64,000 bases of DNA from Echria macrotheca (GCA_030411725.1 MU839827.1:3045027-3109026), one strand, 5' to 3'; shown: positions 18,643 to 30,657, counted from the stretch's first letter. Translations and numbers: made by a program. The notes: generated by a model from the letters alone, not told the origin.

Positions 18643-19014
18643 ATGAACTACCTTGCCCTGGGTTGGTATTGGCTGCTCTGGGGGTTGTCGTTCGTTGGAT
18701 CCCGGTGGTGTCGATGTTGTCAGGAACTGCTCGATCTCAAATCGCCTCTCGACTTTGGTGGGCAGTGTCGGCTCGCCTTTGGGATGGGGAGCATAGTTTT
18801 CACATCTGCGGTTAACGTTCTCTCGTCGTCGTGGTCACTGCCGCCAGCGCGGACGCGGCTTCTTGTTGTCTGGGCCGTTGTCATCGGGGCCATCGCCATC
18901 TTGGTACTATTCCGGCTTACGATCGGGCTGGTGGTCATCGTGGAGAGCCCCGAAGAACCAGAGCAGCGTTGGGTAGCGAGTCCAGGCCTCAGGATGCTAT
19001 CACGGTCGACCTGA
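18643..19014 (+). CDS. Questionable small membrane protein ORF
   Basis: Possible 123-aa frame from the ATG at 18643. Its second half (LLVVWAVVIGAIAILVLF followed by RLTIGLVVIVESPEEPEQ) reads as one or two membrane helices with a charged tail and has C/G-ending codons. The first half is Trp/Cys-rich and less convincing, so the true start or an upstream exon may differ. No family is recognised. Confidence 0.22.
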   Translation: MNYLALGWYWLLWGLSFVGSRWCRCCQELLDLKSPLDFGGQCRLAFGMGSIVFTSAVNVLSSSWSLPPARTRLLVVWAVVIGAIAILVLFRLTIGLVVIVESPEEPEQRWVASPGLRMLSRST

Positions 19015-19487
19015 GGTATACATATTACGCAGAATCACCAGATATCCAGGCATTCAGAGAGCTGCGACGTCAAGAGGCGCGATGAACACGTCCGCTACGC
19101 GTCTAGGACTACCGCGGCGTGTGTGTGGAGAGCTTCACTGGAGGTGGGCAGCCCGCCGTGAGCGCGCCTCGCGAAGCCAGCAATGCCGTTATGGCCACAA
19201 CAACTTCAGAGCAAGCTCAACTAGTTCATGAGATCTACGTGATGGTCTACAAGATGATCTATACGAGGTTTTACCGTTGATAACTCTCCTCGCCAAGATA
19301 GTCCAAGATGTTGGCCGTGACACTCCCTGCCTCCCAAGCCCTCCCGAGCACCCCGTCGCCCTCGCACACCTCCCCACGGGGCCCCTGGGAGGCTCAAAAA
19401 AGTGGACGGTACCGAATCCCCGGGCTCAGCGGCAGCCTCTGATAGGCCGGATCGAGGAGGACGTCCGCAGAACCCACGACTTGCGTG
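19015..19487. other. Intergenic
   Basis: No gene is supported. It precedes the promoter of the large unknown gene. Confidence 0.45.
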
Positions 19488-19494
19488 TATAAAT
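19488..19494 (+). promoter_or_regulatory. TATA box plus pyrimidine tract of the 20.3-24.3 kb gene
   Basis: TATAAAT is followed by a pure CT tract (about 19496-19541) and then a purine/C-rich leader. This arrangement is typical of well-expressed filamentous-fungal promoters. Transcription probably starts near or after the CT tract. Confidence 0.45.
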
Positions 19495-19609
19495 TTCCTC
19501 TCTCCGGTCTTTCCTCTCTTCTTCTTCCTTTCCTCTTCGTGTTTCCGAGCAAACAGCAACCTGACCGACCACGCTGCGACCAGAGCAGCGACCAAGTGCT
19601 GTGCGAACT

Positions 19610-20307
19610 GTAAGTGATACCATTTCCATGCTCATCATCATTATCATCTATTCTTGTTGGTTCTTGTTTATTGCTGCTGTTCTCGCGATTGTTTACCATT
19701 TTTTCCCACACGCGCTGCCCTCTATTCTGTGCCCTCTTGCCCTTTTTTTTTCATCCTGTCTTGGTGCCCTTCAAATTTTTCACGTTCCCACTGCTGACAA
19801 TATTTTCCTTCCTGCCCAGGACGGTCTTCACCTTTCCACTCTTCTTTTTTCCCTCTCTTCTTCCCTCAACACCACAACCACCACCATCACCACCTTCTCT
19901 GGCCCTCTGTCCAAAGGTATTTTCATCAATCCCATGCTCACCACACTTCATTACTCTGTCCTTCGCATCATTTTCCCGGTCGGCTTTCCCCCTTTGCGTG
20001 TCTGTTAGCTCTAGCCGCCTGCCAAGGTTATTTTCCTTATTATCCCATCCCAATCCCATCATACCCGCCTCACATCTCCCTTCCCGAGTTCTCAAGTCCA
20101 AAGTCCCATCTTTCAAGGTTATTCTCCATGTTCTTCAATCCCATCCCACCCATCTCCCTTTCACAGCCTCCTTCTTCCGATCCCTCTTCAATCACCCATC
20201 CTCGCGTGTGTCTGTCTAGTCTCCTCCTCGCGATCATCGGTCTGTTTTTGTTTATTGCTCTTCTTCATCAATGTTCACCAACAAAAGCTAACTCGTGTTT
20301 TTTCCAG
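19610..20307 (+). other. Putative 698-nt 5'-UTR intron
   Basis: Donor ACT|GTAAGT at 19610; acceptor TTTTTTCCAG ending at 20307, with branch point GCTAAC about 20 nt upstream. The acceptor lies 15 nt before the ATG at 20323. The interior is strongly pyrimidine-rich. Confidence 0.5.
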
Positions 20308-20322
20308 AAACAAAAACACACA

Positions 20323-23300
20323 ATGTCGGCGCCTCTGCGCCCCCCTCCCGGCTTCGCCGGACCCCCCTTTGGTGTTGCCCCTGTGGCAACACCGGGCAAT
20401 GTGCATCCTGCACAAGAGGTAAGCCTTTTTTTATATTCTGCTTGCCCTATATCACACATACACATCCTGCTCTTCAAGCGATGTCGTTCACATGTGTGTG
20501 AGATATCGCCGACTGGGCTGGCTCGCCGATTGTGTCTCCGTGATTGATCTCGCCAATTATCCTGCGACTCTGATCTCGCCGACCCTTTTGTTGGTGGTGA
20601 TCGATCTCGCAGGTGATCTTGTCGGTGGTCTGTCAGGCTATTTCGTGGCTGTCACGTTGTGGTTACTCATGATGTGCCTTGGAATCCCATCCTCCCTTTG
20701 CTTTTTCTCGGTTGGACAGTTGCAGTCACGCACAACATGGTTTGGATTTCTGGGCTCTGTCTCTTCCAACGTTTGTGTGTCCGCGATTTGTCTTTAACCT
20801 TCCCCCCCCCTCTCTGTTTACTCCCCCCTCCCCGCTCCCCCTCCCCCTGGGGCCGGCCTGCCAGGCAGATGGCTGGGGGGGAGGGGAGGGGGGTGGCCTC
20901 CTTACATTCTCGTCCTTCTCCTCCTCCTCCCCCCCGACCGCGCGCCGGCCCAGCGGCTCCGAGTCGTGGTCGTGGCGATTCCCCCCTTCCCACATTCTCG
21001 CCAAGTTGAATCGCCATTAGTGTGGCCATTTGATTCTGGTTCTGGTGTGCTGAAAAAAGTCGGCGGATCTGTCCGTCGCGATGCTGGCCCTCATCGACCA
21101 CCAGCACGCGGTCGACGGCGACTGTGAAGCCACGATCGAGATGGAGGCGCTTTAGGAGAGCACTACATCCGATCCGCTTCCAGAGCTGCTTCCCGAAGTG
21201 TTCCAGCATGATCGTTGTGCCGGCGCACATCACAGCTGGTCGCGTTCTCGTCGAGTTGAGCCAGTCGTCCGGGGGGAGGGGGAGGGCGCGAGGGGGAGGG
21301 AGAGGGGGGAGGGGGGAGGGGACGACAAGACAATCATTCACACATGGTCTTTGGCAATCATTCTACACTTTGCTTTTCTTTATGTTCTTGCTAGCCTCCT
21401 TCCCCTACCTCGTTCTTTTCTTCATCCCTTTCTCCCGGGGGCGTTGGGTCCGCTTTCAGGGGCAGGACCCGCGTTCACCGTACCCGTTTCCTAAATTCAC
21501 CGGCTTCACCGTGCCTGTTCTCATTATCACCGCTTTCGGGCCCCGGGACTTCTTCACCGTTCCCGTTTCCATCATCACCGCTTTTCCTCCCCGGAGACCT
21601 TGATTTTCTCTTCCCGTCTTCCTCCCCGGAGATATTTGACCCTCCCATCCAACCCAGACCAGACATATACTAACTAACTGGTATCCAGAACCTCGAGAAT
21701 GAGCTGCGCCAGCTCATCGGCCGCGCCGCCAGCCTCCACGAGGCCGTGGCAAACGGTTACCTTCCCGGCGTCGTCGGTGTGCCGGGTGGCGAGATGCTGC
21801 TCGGTGGTCTGCAGTCTCTGGTCGACCAGAGTCGCGCCATTGCCCAGCTCGCCATGGCCATGGGGAGCGACTACGTGGCGCTCTCGGTCGAGTACGACCA
21901 CTTCGCCGCCGATGCGGAGGCGTACCGCGTCTCGACCCTGGCCGAGATGGACGAGCTCCGCGCCGAGCTCAGCAACAACCTGCGCGTCCGTGTCGAGCTG
22001 ACCCGGCTCATTGAGCAGGGCCAGGCCAAGGATCGCCAGATCGACGAGATGCGCGTCCAGGCGGCCGAGGATAAGCGCACGATCGAGGTATGTTTTTTCT
22101 TCTTCCTTCTTTTCCTTTCCTTCATCTCCGTCTCTTTTTCCTGTCCCCTCTTCTGTTTCCACTCTTCCCGCCTGTCTCTCTCTTTTCATTTCCGTCCTTT
22201 CCACGAGCACAACTGACATCTTCCAGCATCTCCAAGGCCAGGTTGACGGAAAACGCAACCTCTTCATGGAAGTCAAGGCCAAGAAGGCAGCCGACAAGGC
22301 TGCTGCAGATAAGGCTGCTGCGGACAAGGCGGCAACCGACAAGGCTGAAGATGAGGCCGCCAAGGTCCGCGCCAGTATGGCTGACCATGTCACCAGAATG
22401 GCGGACAAATCCCATCCTCCTCGTTCTTTGGCCTCTCTGGCCTCCGCGAGGCTGCCGAAGTACCCCTTTGCCACGTTGGGAAGAACGCGCACCACGACCA
22501 ACTGGCGCCCTGAGACGAAGGAGTTCGTTCCGAGCGGCAAGTTCAAGCCCGTCTTCCCCGTCGTCCCGGTGCCCAAGGAGAATAAGAAAGAGGAGGAGAC
22601 AAAGGACAAGGAGACCAAAGAGACGGCGACCAAGGAGCAGCCCAAGAAGATCGACCTCTGGGAGATCGTCAAGGCCACCGGAGAGCTGCCGGCCACACCC
22701 GAGAACCTCGCCCAGCTCAAGGAGACGCTCGGGTATGACCCCTTCAACCCGAACACGCTCCCTGCCGGAGCCCCCCTCTTGGCCTGCGTTGGCGGCAAGG
22801 TGGTCCCGTTCGTCCAGCCCCAGAACGTCAAGCTCGCTCCCTTCCGCCCGCTTGAGCAACCTCGCGCCGCGTCCGTCGATCCCTCGGCCATGCTTGGCCG
22901 ACGCACGCCGCATAGACCTCTTCTTCCTATGGCCGACATGCTCCTCCTCGGAAACAAGCAGGCCACAGAGCCCAGAGGAGACCGCGGACGTGACGCCGCC
23001 GCCGCTGGGCGCCCTCCGCTCGTCCAGCCCGCGCCGGCGAGAGGAGGTCCGCCCACCGCCACTACCGATGCCAACGTGCCCGGCTTTCCCATCCACGAGC
23101 GGGACCTCGCGACACCGCTCAAGGGCATCCTCGACTTCCTCGAGCCGTCGCCGCGTCACCAGCCGGACGTCCGGCGCAACATCACCATGCCGGCCCAGCA
23201 GCAACAGCAGCAGCCGGCCATTGCGCCGCCGCCGGCCAGGCAGACCAAAGAGCGCAAGAAGGTCAAGACGGATCCTCTGTCGCTGGCCCCGCCGATCGAG

Positions 23301-24299
23301 GAGTACAACACGACGGTGGAAGCCCACCACTGGCGCACCGAGATGTCGCGCCTCTTCGCCATGGTCCTCGGACTAGTCCGCACCTACCAGTTCACCCATC
23401 CGACGCGCGACTTCCCGGCACACATCCAGGCGTCCGCCCCAGCCGTCTAGGAGCGGCTGGTCGAGCTGATCTACCCTGGTAGTCCCCAAGTCGCGGCGGA
23501 CCACATCGGCTTCATCGCGAGGGACGCGTCCTCGCGCCCCTTCCTGCTGCAGCGCTTCCTGGTGCAGTACTTCGTCGACAAGATGCTCGACATCGACATG
23601 TTCGTCGGCGGGTGGGACGCCGACACGGACTCGAAGCTGATGGACCTCAAAAAGCGGCTGGTTGGTGTGGATGACGCCAACGGCACCGCGCACCGGCCCG
23701 AGGAGCGCGCGCTCATTCTCGCCGAGCTGGCCGGCGTGGTGAGGGGGATGGTCCTCTCGTCGCAGCGCTGGCGGGCTTTTCGGAACTTCAAGACGAGTCA
23801 CCACTTCCAGCTGCTCAAGCATTGGCTTTATCCCATGATGAAGTATACCAACTATAATGCCCCGGTTCAGGGGGGTGGTGGTCCGCCCGCCGGCGCGCCT
23901 GCCGGTCCCTCACGCGCAAAGTATGACCACCCCAATGCGAAACGACCGCAGCACCAGCCGGGCGGCCCGCCGTCGACGGTCAAGGAGAATACCTTCATCG
24001 CCATGTCGGGCATGTCGTACGACCTGTATGGGATTGTCCAGCTTGCGTTCGATATGGCGGTGCGCATGCACCTTTCCAAGGCTGAGTTTGCGTTCCAGTG
24101 GTTCCGTACTGGTGATAAATTCGTCGAGAGCAAGTTCGAGGCTATCAATCCGCCTGCTGGGGCGACGCCTGGGGTTATTCAGGAGAGCCACTGGTTCATT
24201 CGGATGGTTGTTACCCCTGGCGTTGCGATCCGCGTCAGCGATGGGATGGTGATTAAGCCGTCTATTGTTTGCAAGGCTGGGGTGCTTTGTACTCCTTAG
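20323..24299 (+). CDS. Large unknown coiled-coil protein, reading frame interrupted by an in-frame TAG
   Basis: Exons are 20323-20418, 21689-22087 and 22227-24299 (introns 1270 and 139 nt, both with good donors and acceptors; intron 1 has a TACTAAC branch point). The frame continues across 856 codons except for a TAG at 23448-23450 (codon 573). Codon bias and protein character are unchanged on both sides (...QASAPAV, TAG, ERLVELIYPGS...), so the parts probably belong to one protein. The N-terminus is Pro/Gly-rich (MSAPLRPPPGFAGPPFG); residues about 35-190 are predicted coiled coil; then come an Ala/Lys repeat (AADKAAADK), a Lys/Glu-rich linker, a Pro-rich middle and a C-terminal globular part of about 280 residues. 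I recognise no domain. A C-to-T change at CAG (a CpA site) would explain the TAG, as would sequencing error. A 75-nt intron (23376-23450, weak donor GTCCGC) could also remove it. It could be a pseudogene in this strain. Confidence 0.65.
20803..21322. repeat. C-rich and G-rich low-complexity tracts inside intron 1
   Basis: The intron holds a C-run block (20803-20852), a G-run block (20873-20894) and a longer G-run block (21271-21322) with many GGGG units spaced by 1-6 nt. These fit the G-quadruplex pattern of four or more G-runs with short loops, on both strands. Confidence 0.6.
22287..22343 (+). repeat. In-frame 15-bp tandem repeat encoding AAADK
   Basis: One 12-bp and three 15-bp units (GCTGCTGCRGAYAAG type) encode repeated A-A-A-D/T-D-K inside exon 3 of the unknown coiled-coil gene. 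Confidence 0.75.
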
Positions 24300-26798
24300 T
24301 TGATGAGGAGAGAAAGGGGAGGTTCATTTCACTTACACCCCTGAGTTCATTCGCCGACCTATTTGTTTTGTTTTTATCGCCGACCTGCTGCTTCTGTTTT
24401 TATTGGAAGGAGGGCTAATCGCCGATTGAGCACGTTGCTTGCCGATTTGGTATGGTGATGGCTGCTGGTTGGGTTGGGTCGGGTTGGGTTGTGAGGTTTG
24501 GTTCGGGTTTGGGAATGGCGATTGACGATTGAGAGAGGGGGGGGAATTACATTTCGCCTTCCTGGTTACCACTTACCACTTCCCGACTCTTCCTTCTTCG
24601 TCCGTTCACCAGTTCTAGTCAGTCACTGGACGTTATCTGGGGAGTTAGTCACCCGCCTCACCACCGGTTCACTTCACTCCATCGGATATTCACCGATCAC
24701 GGGTTTTCCTTCCCTCTTCGGATATTAACCAGGCTTTCTTCCTCGTCCCGAGTTTGTCGCTCATGCGCACACACTATCCTATCCACTATCCGTCCTTTGT
24801 CCTCCGAAGGAAAACCCCGGCGATCAAGGTTCTTTTCTCTATCCATGGTTATCTGGGTAGTTAGTTCACTGAATCATCTCTCGGTAGCTCACTGGATTTT
24901 CTGGGTTGAGGACCATGGATACCTAGTTAGACACGGCCAGGGACAGGAAAGAAAAGGAAAAAGTTTTTCTTGTTTTTGTTTCAAAAGGTCACCAGAGGCG
25001 GCGGCGTGAATAGTTCTTATTCTCAAAGAAAGAAAATAGGTCAGGCATGAATGGTTGTACAATAGATAGATCCAGCAACAGCAACAAGAGTTTGTTTTGC
25101 TTTTTCATTGACTGGTGCACTTGTGACTTGACACCTGTGAGTGATTCATGAGGCGGCGTGGTGATCTGAGTTGTGAAGAAGTGCAGGTAAGGATGCTTGT
25201 TGTGTGGAAGAGGAGATGGTTCTGTGGCCGTGGCTAAATACAGGTGCTGTGGTCTGTGTGTGCCTTCCATCTTGCTGGGGGTGCTCCTTCCTGGCCCAAC
25301 AGATGCGGCGAGGTGCGGTTCTCCCTTTTAGTACCGGAGCCGTCTCGTTGTTGTTGTTCATCGGACAGGTGATTGCCTAAGATGCGACGAGATATGCTTC
25401 TTGCTATGTAGCTGACTCGCTGCCTTTTGAGTGATGGGAGGTTTCTTCGCATATCACGATAGCGTGGTTCTTGCGAGGTAAGGCTGACTGACCATGTGGA
25501 GGCCGGTGAATGGTGACCGTTGGCCATCTCTGTGTTTCGCGCTATCGGGATTTGGGTTTGGGGTTTGGAAGCGAATGCGATGATACACCCCCGAGATATG
25601 ACGAGATTTACTCCTTATTGTGTAGTGTCTGGTTGGATTTAGTAGATGGGGCGGTCTCGCCACATCTGCCGCATCACAGCGGTTCAGGGTAGTAGTGACT
25701 CTATGGAAGTTGCAGATGTTGTTGCTCTTAATGGGTGATCTTGGTGATCTTGGTGGTGATGGTGTGCATGTGAATCCGAAGTTGCCAAGTGACTCCGATC
25801 GTGGGTTCGTTCTCGTCTTTCTCGCTTTAATTCTCATTCTGATTATATCGGGGCATCAACCCAAACAACCTTGGAGCCAATCCCGCGTTGGAATGGATGA
25901 AGAATAGGAGGAATGAGGTCCTACTTATACAAGAGCCAAGATGCATGACTCGAGCGGGTGCTTGTTGGTCTATTCTTTAAGCTAGGTAGCTAATCTTGAC
26001 ACACATTCCAGAGAGGATTGCTTCGTCTTACACCGAGGATAGTCTCCTCGGTGTGATAACTTCCAGGTTATGACTTGAATTGTGACTCGTGATGCATTCG
26101 TCATGTCGATGCCGTATTGCGAGACTTGGTGAGATGGGCTTCTGACGTATCGTCACATTGACTTATGAGGAATGTGTGAGATATTCGAGATGTAATGATC
26201 TATTCCGGCCAGTAGTGTTTAGTGTATGGTGATCCCCTGGAGACCCGTGATCACCGTTGTTTTCATCCTAGGATCTATGTTGGTGATGGTGATGAATGTG
26301 GTATCGAGAAGCGGCCAAAACAAATGGCCAAGTGAAATTGCTCAACCGAAGCCATAATCCTGCAACACGCCTCGACTGATCAAATGTGATGCCAATGATA
26401 GTGCCGGGCGCTGGTCCGCTTGCTCATTCTCACAACCTGGCCTTCAACACCAGGCATATTTCCCCAATCACCACCACCATCCGATTGCAACACATATCAC
26501 ATCCTGAAACAATGCATCTAAAAACACATGGAATAAATGCTTGATTTTTTGAATCACCAGATACCACTCCAAGGTATCAACCGTCTCTCCTTCACTCCTC
26601 CCCTACCCCTCCCCTTTCCTACTCGCAGACAAACGACTTAAACGCCATGTCCAAATATTTATCTACACAATCCATGACCGGATGTAATAGGCAAACCCCA
26701 ATGATGAAAGATGAAAAAGAAAAAAAAAACAATCTAAAGACTCGCCCGCCTGCCAATGCAAGAACATAAAAGCCCCATCTAACAGTATCATACACCAA
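24300..26798. other. Gene-poor intergenic region
   Basis: About 2.5 kb between convergent genes, less GC-rich than coding DNA. No gene is supported. It includes a perfect 10-bp inverted repeat at 26030-26054. Confidence 0.5.
26030..26054. repeat. Perfect 10-bp inverted repeat (hairpin)
   Basis: ACACCGAGGA, a 5-nt loop TAGTC, then TCCTCGGTGT. It lies 745 bp beyond the 3' end of the Uds1 gene and is not attached to a recognised gene. Confidence 0.7.
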
Positions 26799-29723
26799 TC
26801 ATCTAGGACTCAGCGGTCCCAATGGACTCCTCCCCGGCCCTGGCGCCCCGCCCGTTCTCCTGAGCGTCCTGAGTTCGTCCTCGAGTTTTCTCCTCTTCGC
26901 TTGCTCTTCCTATAACACAGTTAATACTTTCCTATCGTGGACGATAAACAGAAGCGAACTTACCCTCAGCTCCTCCTGGAACTTCTTCCTCTCCTCCTTC
27001 ATCGTCGCCCGGAATTGCTCGCTCAGCATCGTCGCACCCGCACGCGGTCCAACCGCGCCGCCCGGTCCACCAAGCGCCGGACTCGGGGGCACCTTGAGCC
27101 GCTCGGCATCCAGCTGCTCCTGCAACCGGCCGACTTCGGCTTCGAGCCGGCCGCGGATCGTCGTCAGCTCTGCCTCGAGGCTCGCCTTGGCCGCCACTGC
27201 GTCGTCCAGCTTGCCCTCGAGCTCGAGCTTCTCCTTCTCGGCCGTGATCGACTCGCGCGTGATATCCTCAAAGTCGCGCAGCGTGCTGGCCAGTTCCGCC
27301 TTGAGTCGCGCCACCTCCTTGTTCTTCTCGTCCATCTCAGACGACTGCGCGAGCGCGGCGGCCTCCGCAGCGCGCTCCCGTCGCGACCCGTAAGCGCCGT
27401 CGAGCTCCGCCTTGGCAAACGCCACCTCAGTCTTGAGCTCAATAACCATAACGTTCATGCGGTCGAGCTCCTCGTCCTTCTCCTTGACCTCCTTCTCCTT
27501 CTCGTCTAGCTCCTTCCGTGCTGCCGCGGCACGCGCCTCGGCTTCGGCAAGTTGACTTTGCGCTTCCTGGTAGTTGCTCTCGACCTCCTGGTAACTGGCT
27601 TCGAGCGCGGCAACGGCAGCGCTGCGCTCCTTGACTTGGTCTTGCAGCGCCTTCATGGACGCCGAGTCGTTGGCCGCGGCCGACTTCTGGAGCCGCTCAT
27701 AATCGCCCAGAGCCTTGGCAAGCTTCTCCTGCATCTCGATGGCTTTCTGTTCGCTGTCGTCCAGCATGTTGCGCACCTTATCCAGCTCTTCCTCCTTCTC
27801 ACGGATGACCTGGTCCTTCTCCGTTCCGCTCTTGTTGTTGAGTTCGCGTTGCTGCTTGATCTGGCGCTTGAGAACCGTCTTCTGCTCCTTGAGACTTGTT
27901 GCTTGCTGGAACAGCCACTGTACCTTGGTAGAAAAGGCTGGCAGGGTGTACGGCTCAGCAGGATCCACGGGCTCGCTATCAGACATGTCTTCCTCATCCG
28001 GCTCCAAACCCTTGTCGGCCCGGTTCTTCCGACGTGTCGCCTTTTGTTGTTGGGCCTCGGCAAGGCCAGACTGGATAATATCCCACAACCCCGAGAGCAC
28101 AGCCTCAGCCTGGTCGGTATCCTGGCGACCAGAAGATGCTGTCGCGGCCTCGGCAAGCCGCATCATCTCGTCTCCCACCACTCTGATAACGTCTTCAAGG
28201 TAATCCAACTGGTCGTTCAGCGTGCCATTGGACGGGTCTGGTGGTAGTTGCTGGTCAACATTCAACTGCTGGAACATACCCTGAATCTGGGATACCAGCC
28301 CCTCGACACGGCCTTCGGCTTGCGCCAGAGACGACTCTGCTGCTGCCGCTGCCCTTGCGGTTGCGGCGGCCGTCTCGCTCTCCTTGGCCATGGCGGCGGT
28401 ATATGACTCGTGCTCTTCCGCAGCGGCCGCAATGCCTCTCTCCAGATACTCGAGTTGGCTGTCGATCGACCCGCCCGACCCTGTTGACCTTTGCGGGTTC
28501 CCCAAGTCGATGCTTCGTGCCGGCCCAAAGCCGATGATGACATCCTTTAGCCGATTATTGAGAGCCTCCAGCCTCTTCTCGGTATCCGCTATCATTTGCA
28601 TCGGGCCGCTGCTTTGTGTCCGCAAGGCCTCGGTTTGCGCGCTTAGATTTTGCTCAGCCGCCTTGAGCCTGGTGTTTTCCTCCATGAACCGGGACGCCTC
28701 CTCCTTCACTCGCAGGTTCTCATCCTTGACTCGGGCAATCTCGTCCTTGATACGCGAGTTCTCCTCCTTGACCCGGTCCATCTCCTCGCGCAGCTGGTTG
28801 TTCTGTTCTCGAATTGGCGACTTCACGGGGATCTCGATGGTGTTCTTCCGTCCACGGGTGGCCTGACCGTCCATCTGATCGAGCGGGAGATAGAGACTCC
28901 TATCGCCAAACTCGGGCTCCACGTTAGAGACATCAAAGCTGTTTCTCGCGTTCGTGTAGGTATATAGGCTCTCCGGGCTGCCAGGAATGCCGTTGGGTAT
29001 GGGCTGGCCGGGTGGCGGCTGTCCGGACTTCTTCGTCGACGCGCGGTGCGTCATCTGCAGGATCCCTGCCGTGTGTTCCAGCAGACGCCTCTGTGGTACC
29101 ATCAGGCTCTTCTCCAGCGTAAATAATTCGGCCGCCAGCTCCTCGCAACGTCGCTCACTCGCTAGCTTCTCCATCTCGGCTTCCTTGGCCGAATCGCTCA
29201 TGCGGTTGCTCCGCAAACTTAGCCGCTTGCTTCCCTCCGGCCGAGAAGGGGAATACAGTTTGGCCATGGATATCGCAGCATCGCGGTACTTTGTTTGTAT
29301 CGCGAGATTTGTCCGCGCCTGCTCGATTCGCATTACCAACGACTGGATCTGTTTCTTCAAGTCATCCACCTCTTCCTGCGACAAAATCTGGTATCCCTTG
29401 CTATCGAGAAGCGCCGTCTCGGTCAAGAGGTGGATCTGCACAGAGTCTTTGAGGTCGACAAGAGGGGAGCTCTGGGGGCCATCGGCGCTTATCTGTGTTA
29501 CGCATGGCGCTGTCAGTAACGTTCCGAGTGGTTGAGCGACGTGGAAGACAGGATATTGTCATACAGGACTGAACCGCGGCTCCTTCTTGTCAAAGCTGCC
29601 GAGGACATCTTTCCGGTAGCCCTCAACCAGCGCCCTCCCATTCGGACCAATCTGTACGGAGCCTGGAGGTTGCGTCATCGGTGGGCCGAAGCCGGGCCCC
29701 TTCCGGGTCGCGGCGCCGTTCAT
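26799..29723 (-). CDS. Uds1-domain coiled-coil protein (up-regulated during septation)
   Basis: Minus-strand exons are 29723-29565, 29492-26964 and 26909-26799 (introns 72 and 54 nt), giving 932 aa. The N-terminal region (about residues 65-190; HLLTETALLDSKGYQILSQE, VDDLKKQIQSLVMRIEQAR) matches the 'up-regulated during septation' Uds1 domain. The rest is almost continuous coiled coil with long Glu/Lys/Arg heptads, a shorter disordered part (GQPPPGQPIPNGIPGSP) and an acidic patch (EPDEEDMSDSEP). Exon 1 supplies MNGAATRKGPGFGPPMTQ and joins as RFSP-ISADG; exon 3 supplies the basic tail EEQAKRRKLEDELRTLRR. Proteins of this class are thought to act at septa or in cytoskeletal organisation; the precise role is unknown. 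The long minus-strand ORF has no ATG at its 5' end, which is why exon 1 is required. Confidence 0.9.
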
Positions 29724-30657
29724 CGTGTAGTCTCGAGGTTGTCGTCGCGGGTTGTGTTAACGATCGGGATTCCAAGACATGGTCCAAGAGCGAAGTCCAA
29801 TAACTGCAAGAGGCGACCCAATTCCCCTGTTGGCCGGACCCAAGTTGCGACGATATCCACCAAACGGCTGCAGAATGCTATGAAGCCATGCAATCGGACG
29901 GCGGGCGAGGTGTCGCTGTCGCAAAGTCGGAGGGGGGACGCCGGTAGTCAGGGGGTCCGCGGATTTTCTTGTCGTGGGCGATCGAAATGTCGACTTTTCA
30001 ACTTCTGTAACGGATTTCGTCAGGGGAAGACGCCCCGAGAGTGAAACACCGAACGCCGAACAGCGCGGAGCAGACACAGAAATCCAAAAGGCCAAAAAGC
30101 AGAGGTTGGTGTATTGTGAATTACAATCGCATGGCGTTCAGGAGAGCAGCGGACAAGAATGGGGCGGTTGGGCTGGTGAATGACGGTGGACACGCCCGAT
30201 AAGAGCCTGGGATGGGTAAAAAAGCGGGAAGCGGAATGGAGGCCAGCCCCCCTGTTCAAGCACTTCTCAGCAGTCGCCAACCGCGAACAGAGCGCCAATC
30301 GGTGGTTGGCGTTGCCAGTGCCCGCTAAACCGATCCGGGGTGCTGGGAAGCTGCCGAAGCCCTGCGCCTGTCATCCAATGACACTCCGCAGTCACCCTCT
30401 TGGCGCTTCGGGACTTGGCTGTATTTTTAGAGTGGGCCAGAACTCGTGGGATGTCATCGTCACTGGTCATGGATGTTTGTCTCATAGCCAGCTAGTAGGC
30501 TGGGCAAGATGCTCTGTAGTAGAAGGCATGCGTGGCCTAATAATCCGTACAAATCTGGTCCAAGAGGAATTGCCGTCTCACTCAGACAGCCGGAACCAAC
30601 AACGCTCGCTCAGGCACGCCATACGCCATGTATTCGAAAAACAATGCACCGCCTGCT
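29724..30657. other. Intergenic: promoter of the Uds1 gene and 3' flank of DSC2
   Basis: No gene is supported on either strand. Confidence 0.5.

Noticed and set aside
22090..23376. 428-codon plus frame and the antisense 402-codon frame over the large unknown gene
   Set aside because: Arg/Ser-rich out-of-frame translation and its antisense counterpart; the third frame has coherent protein character and joins exon 2.
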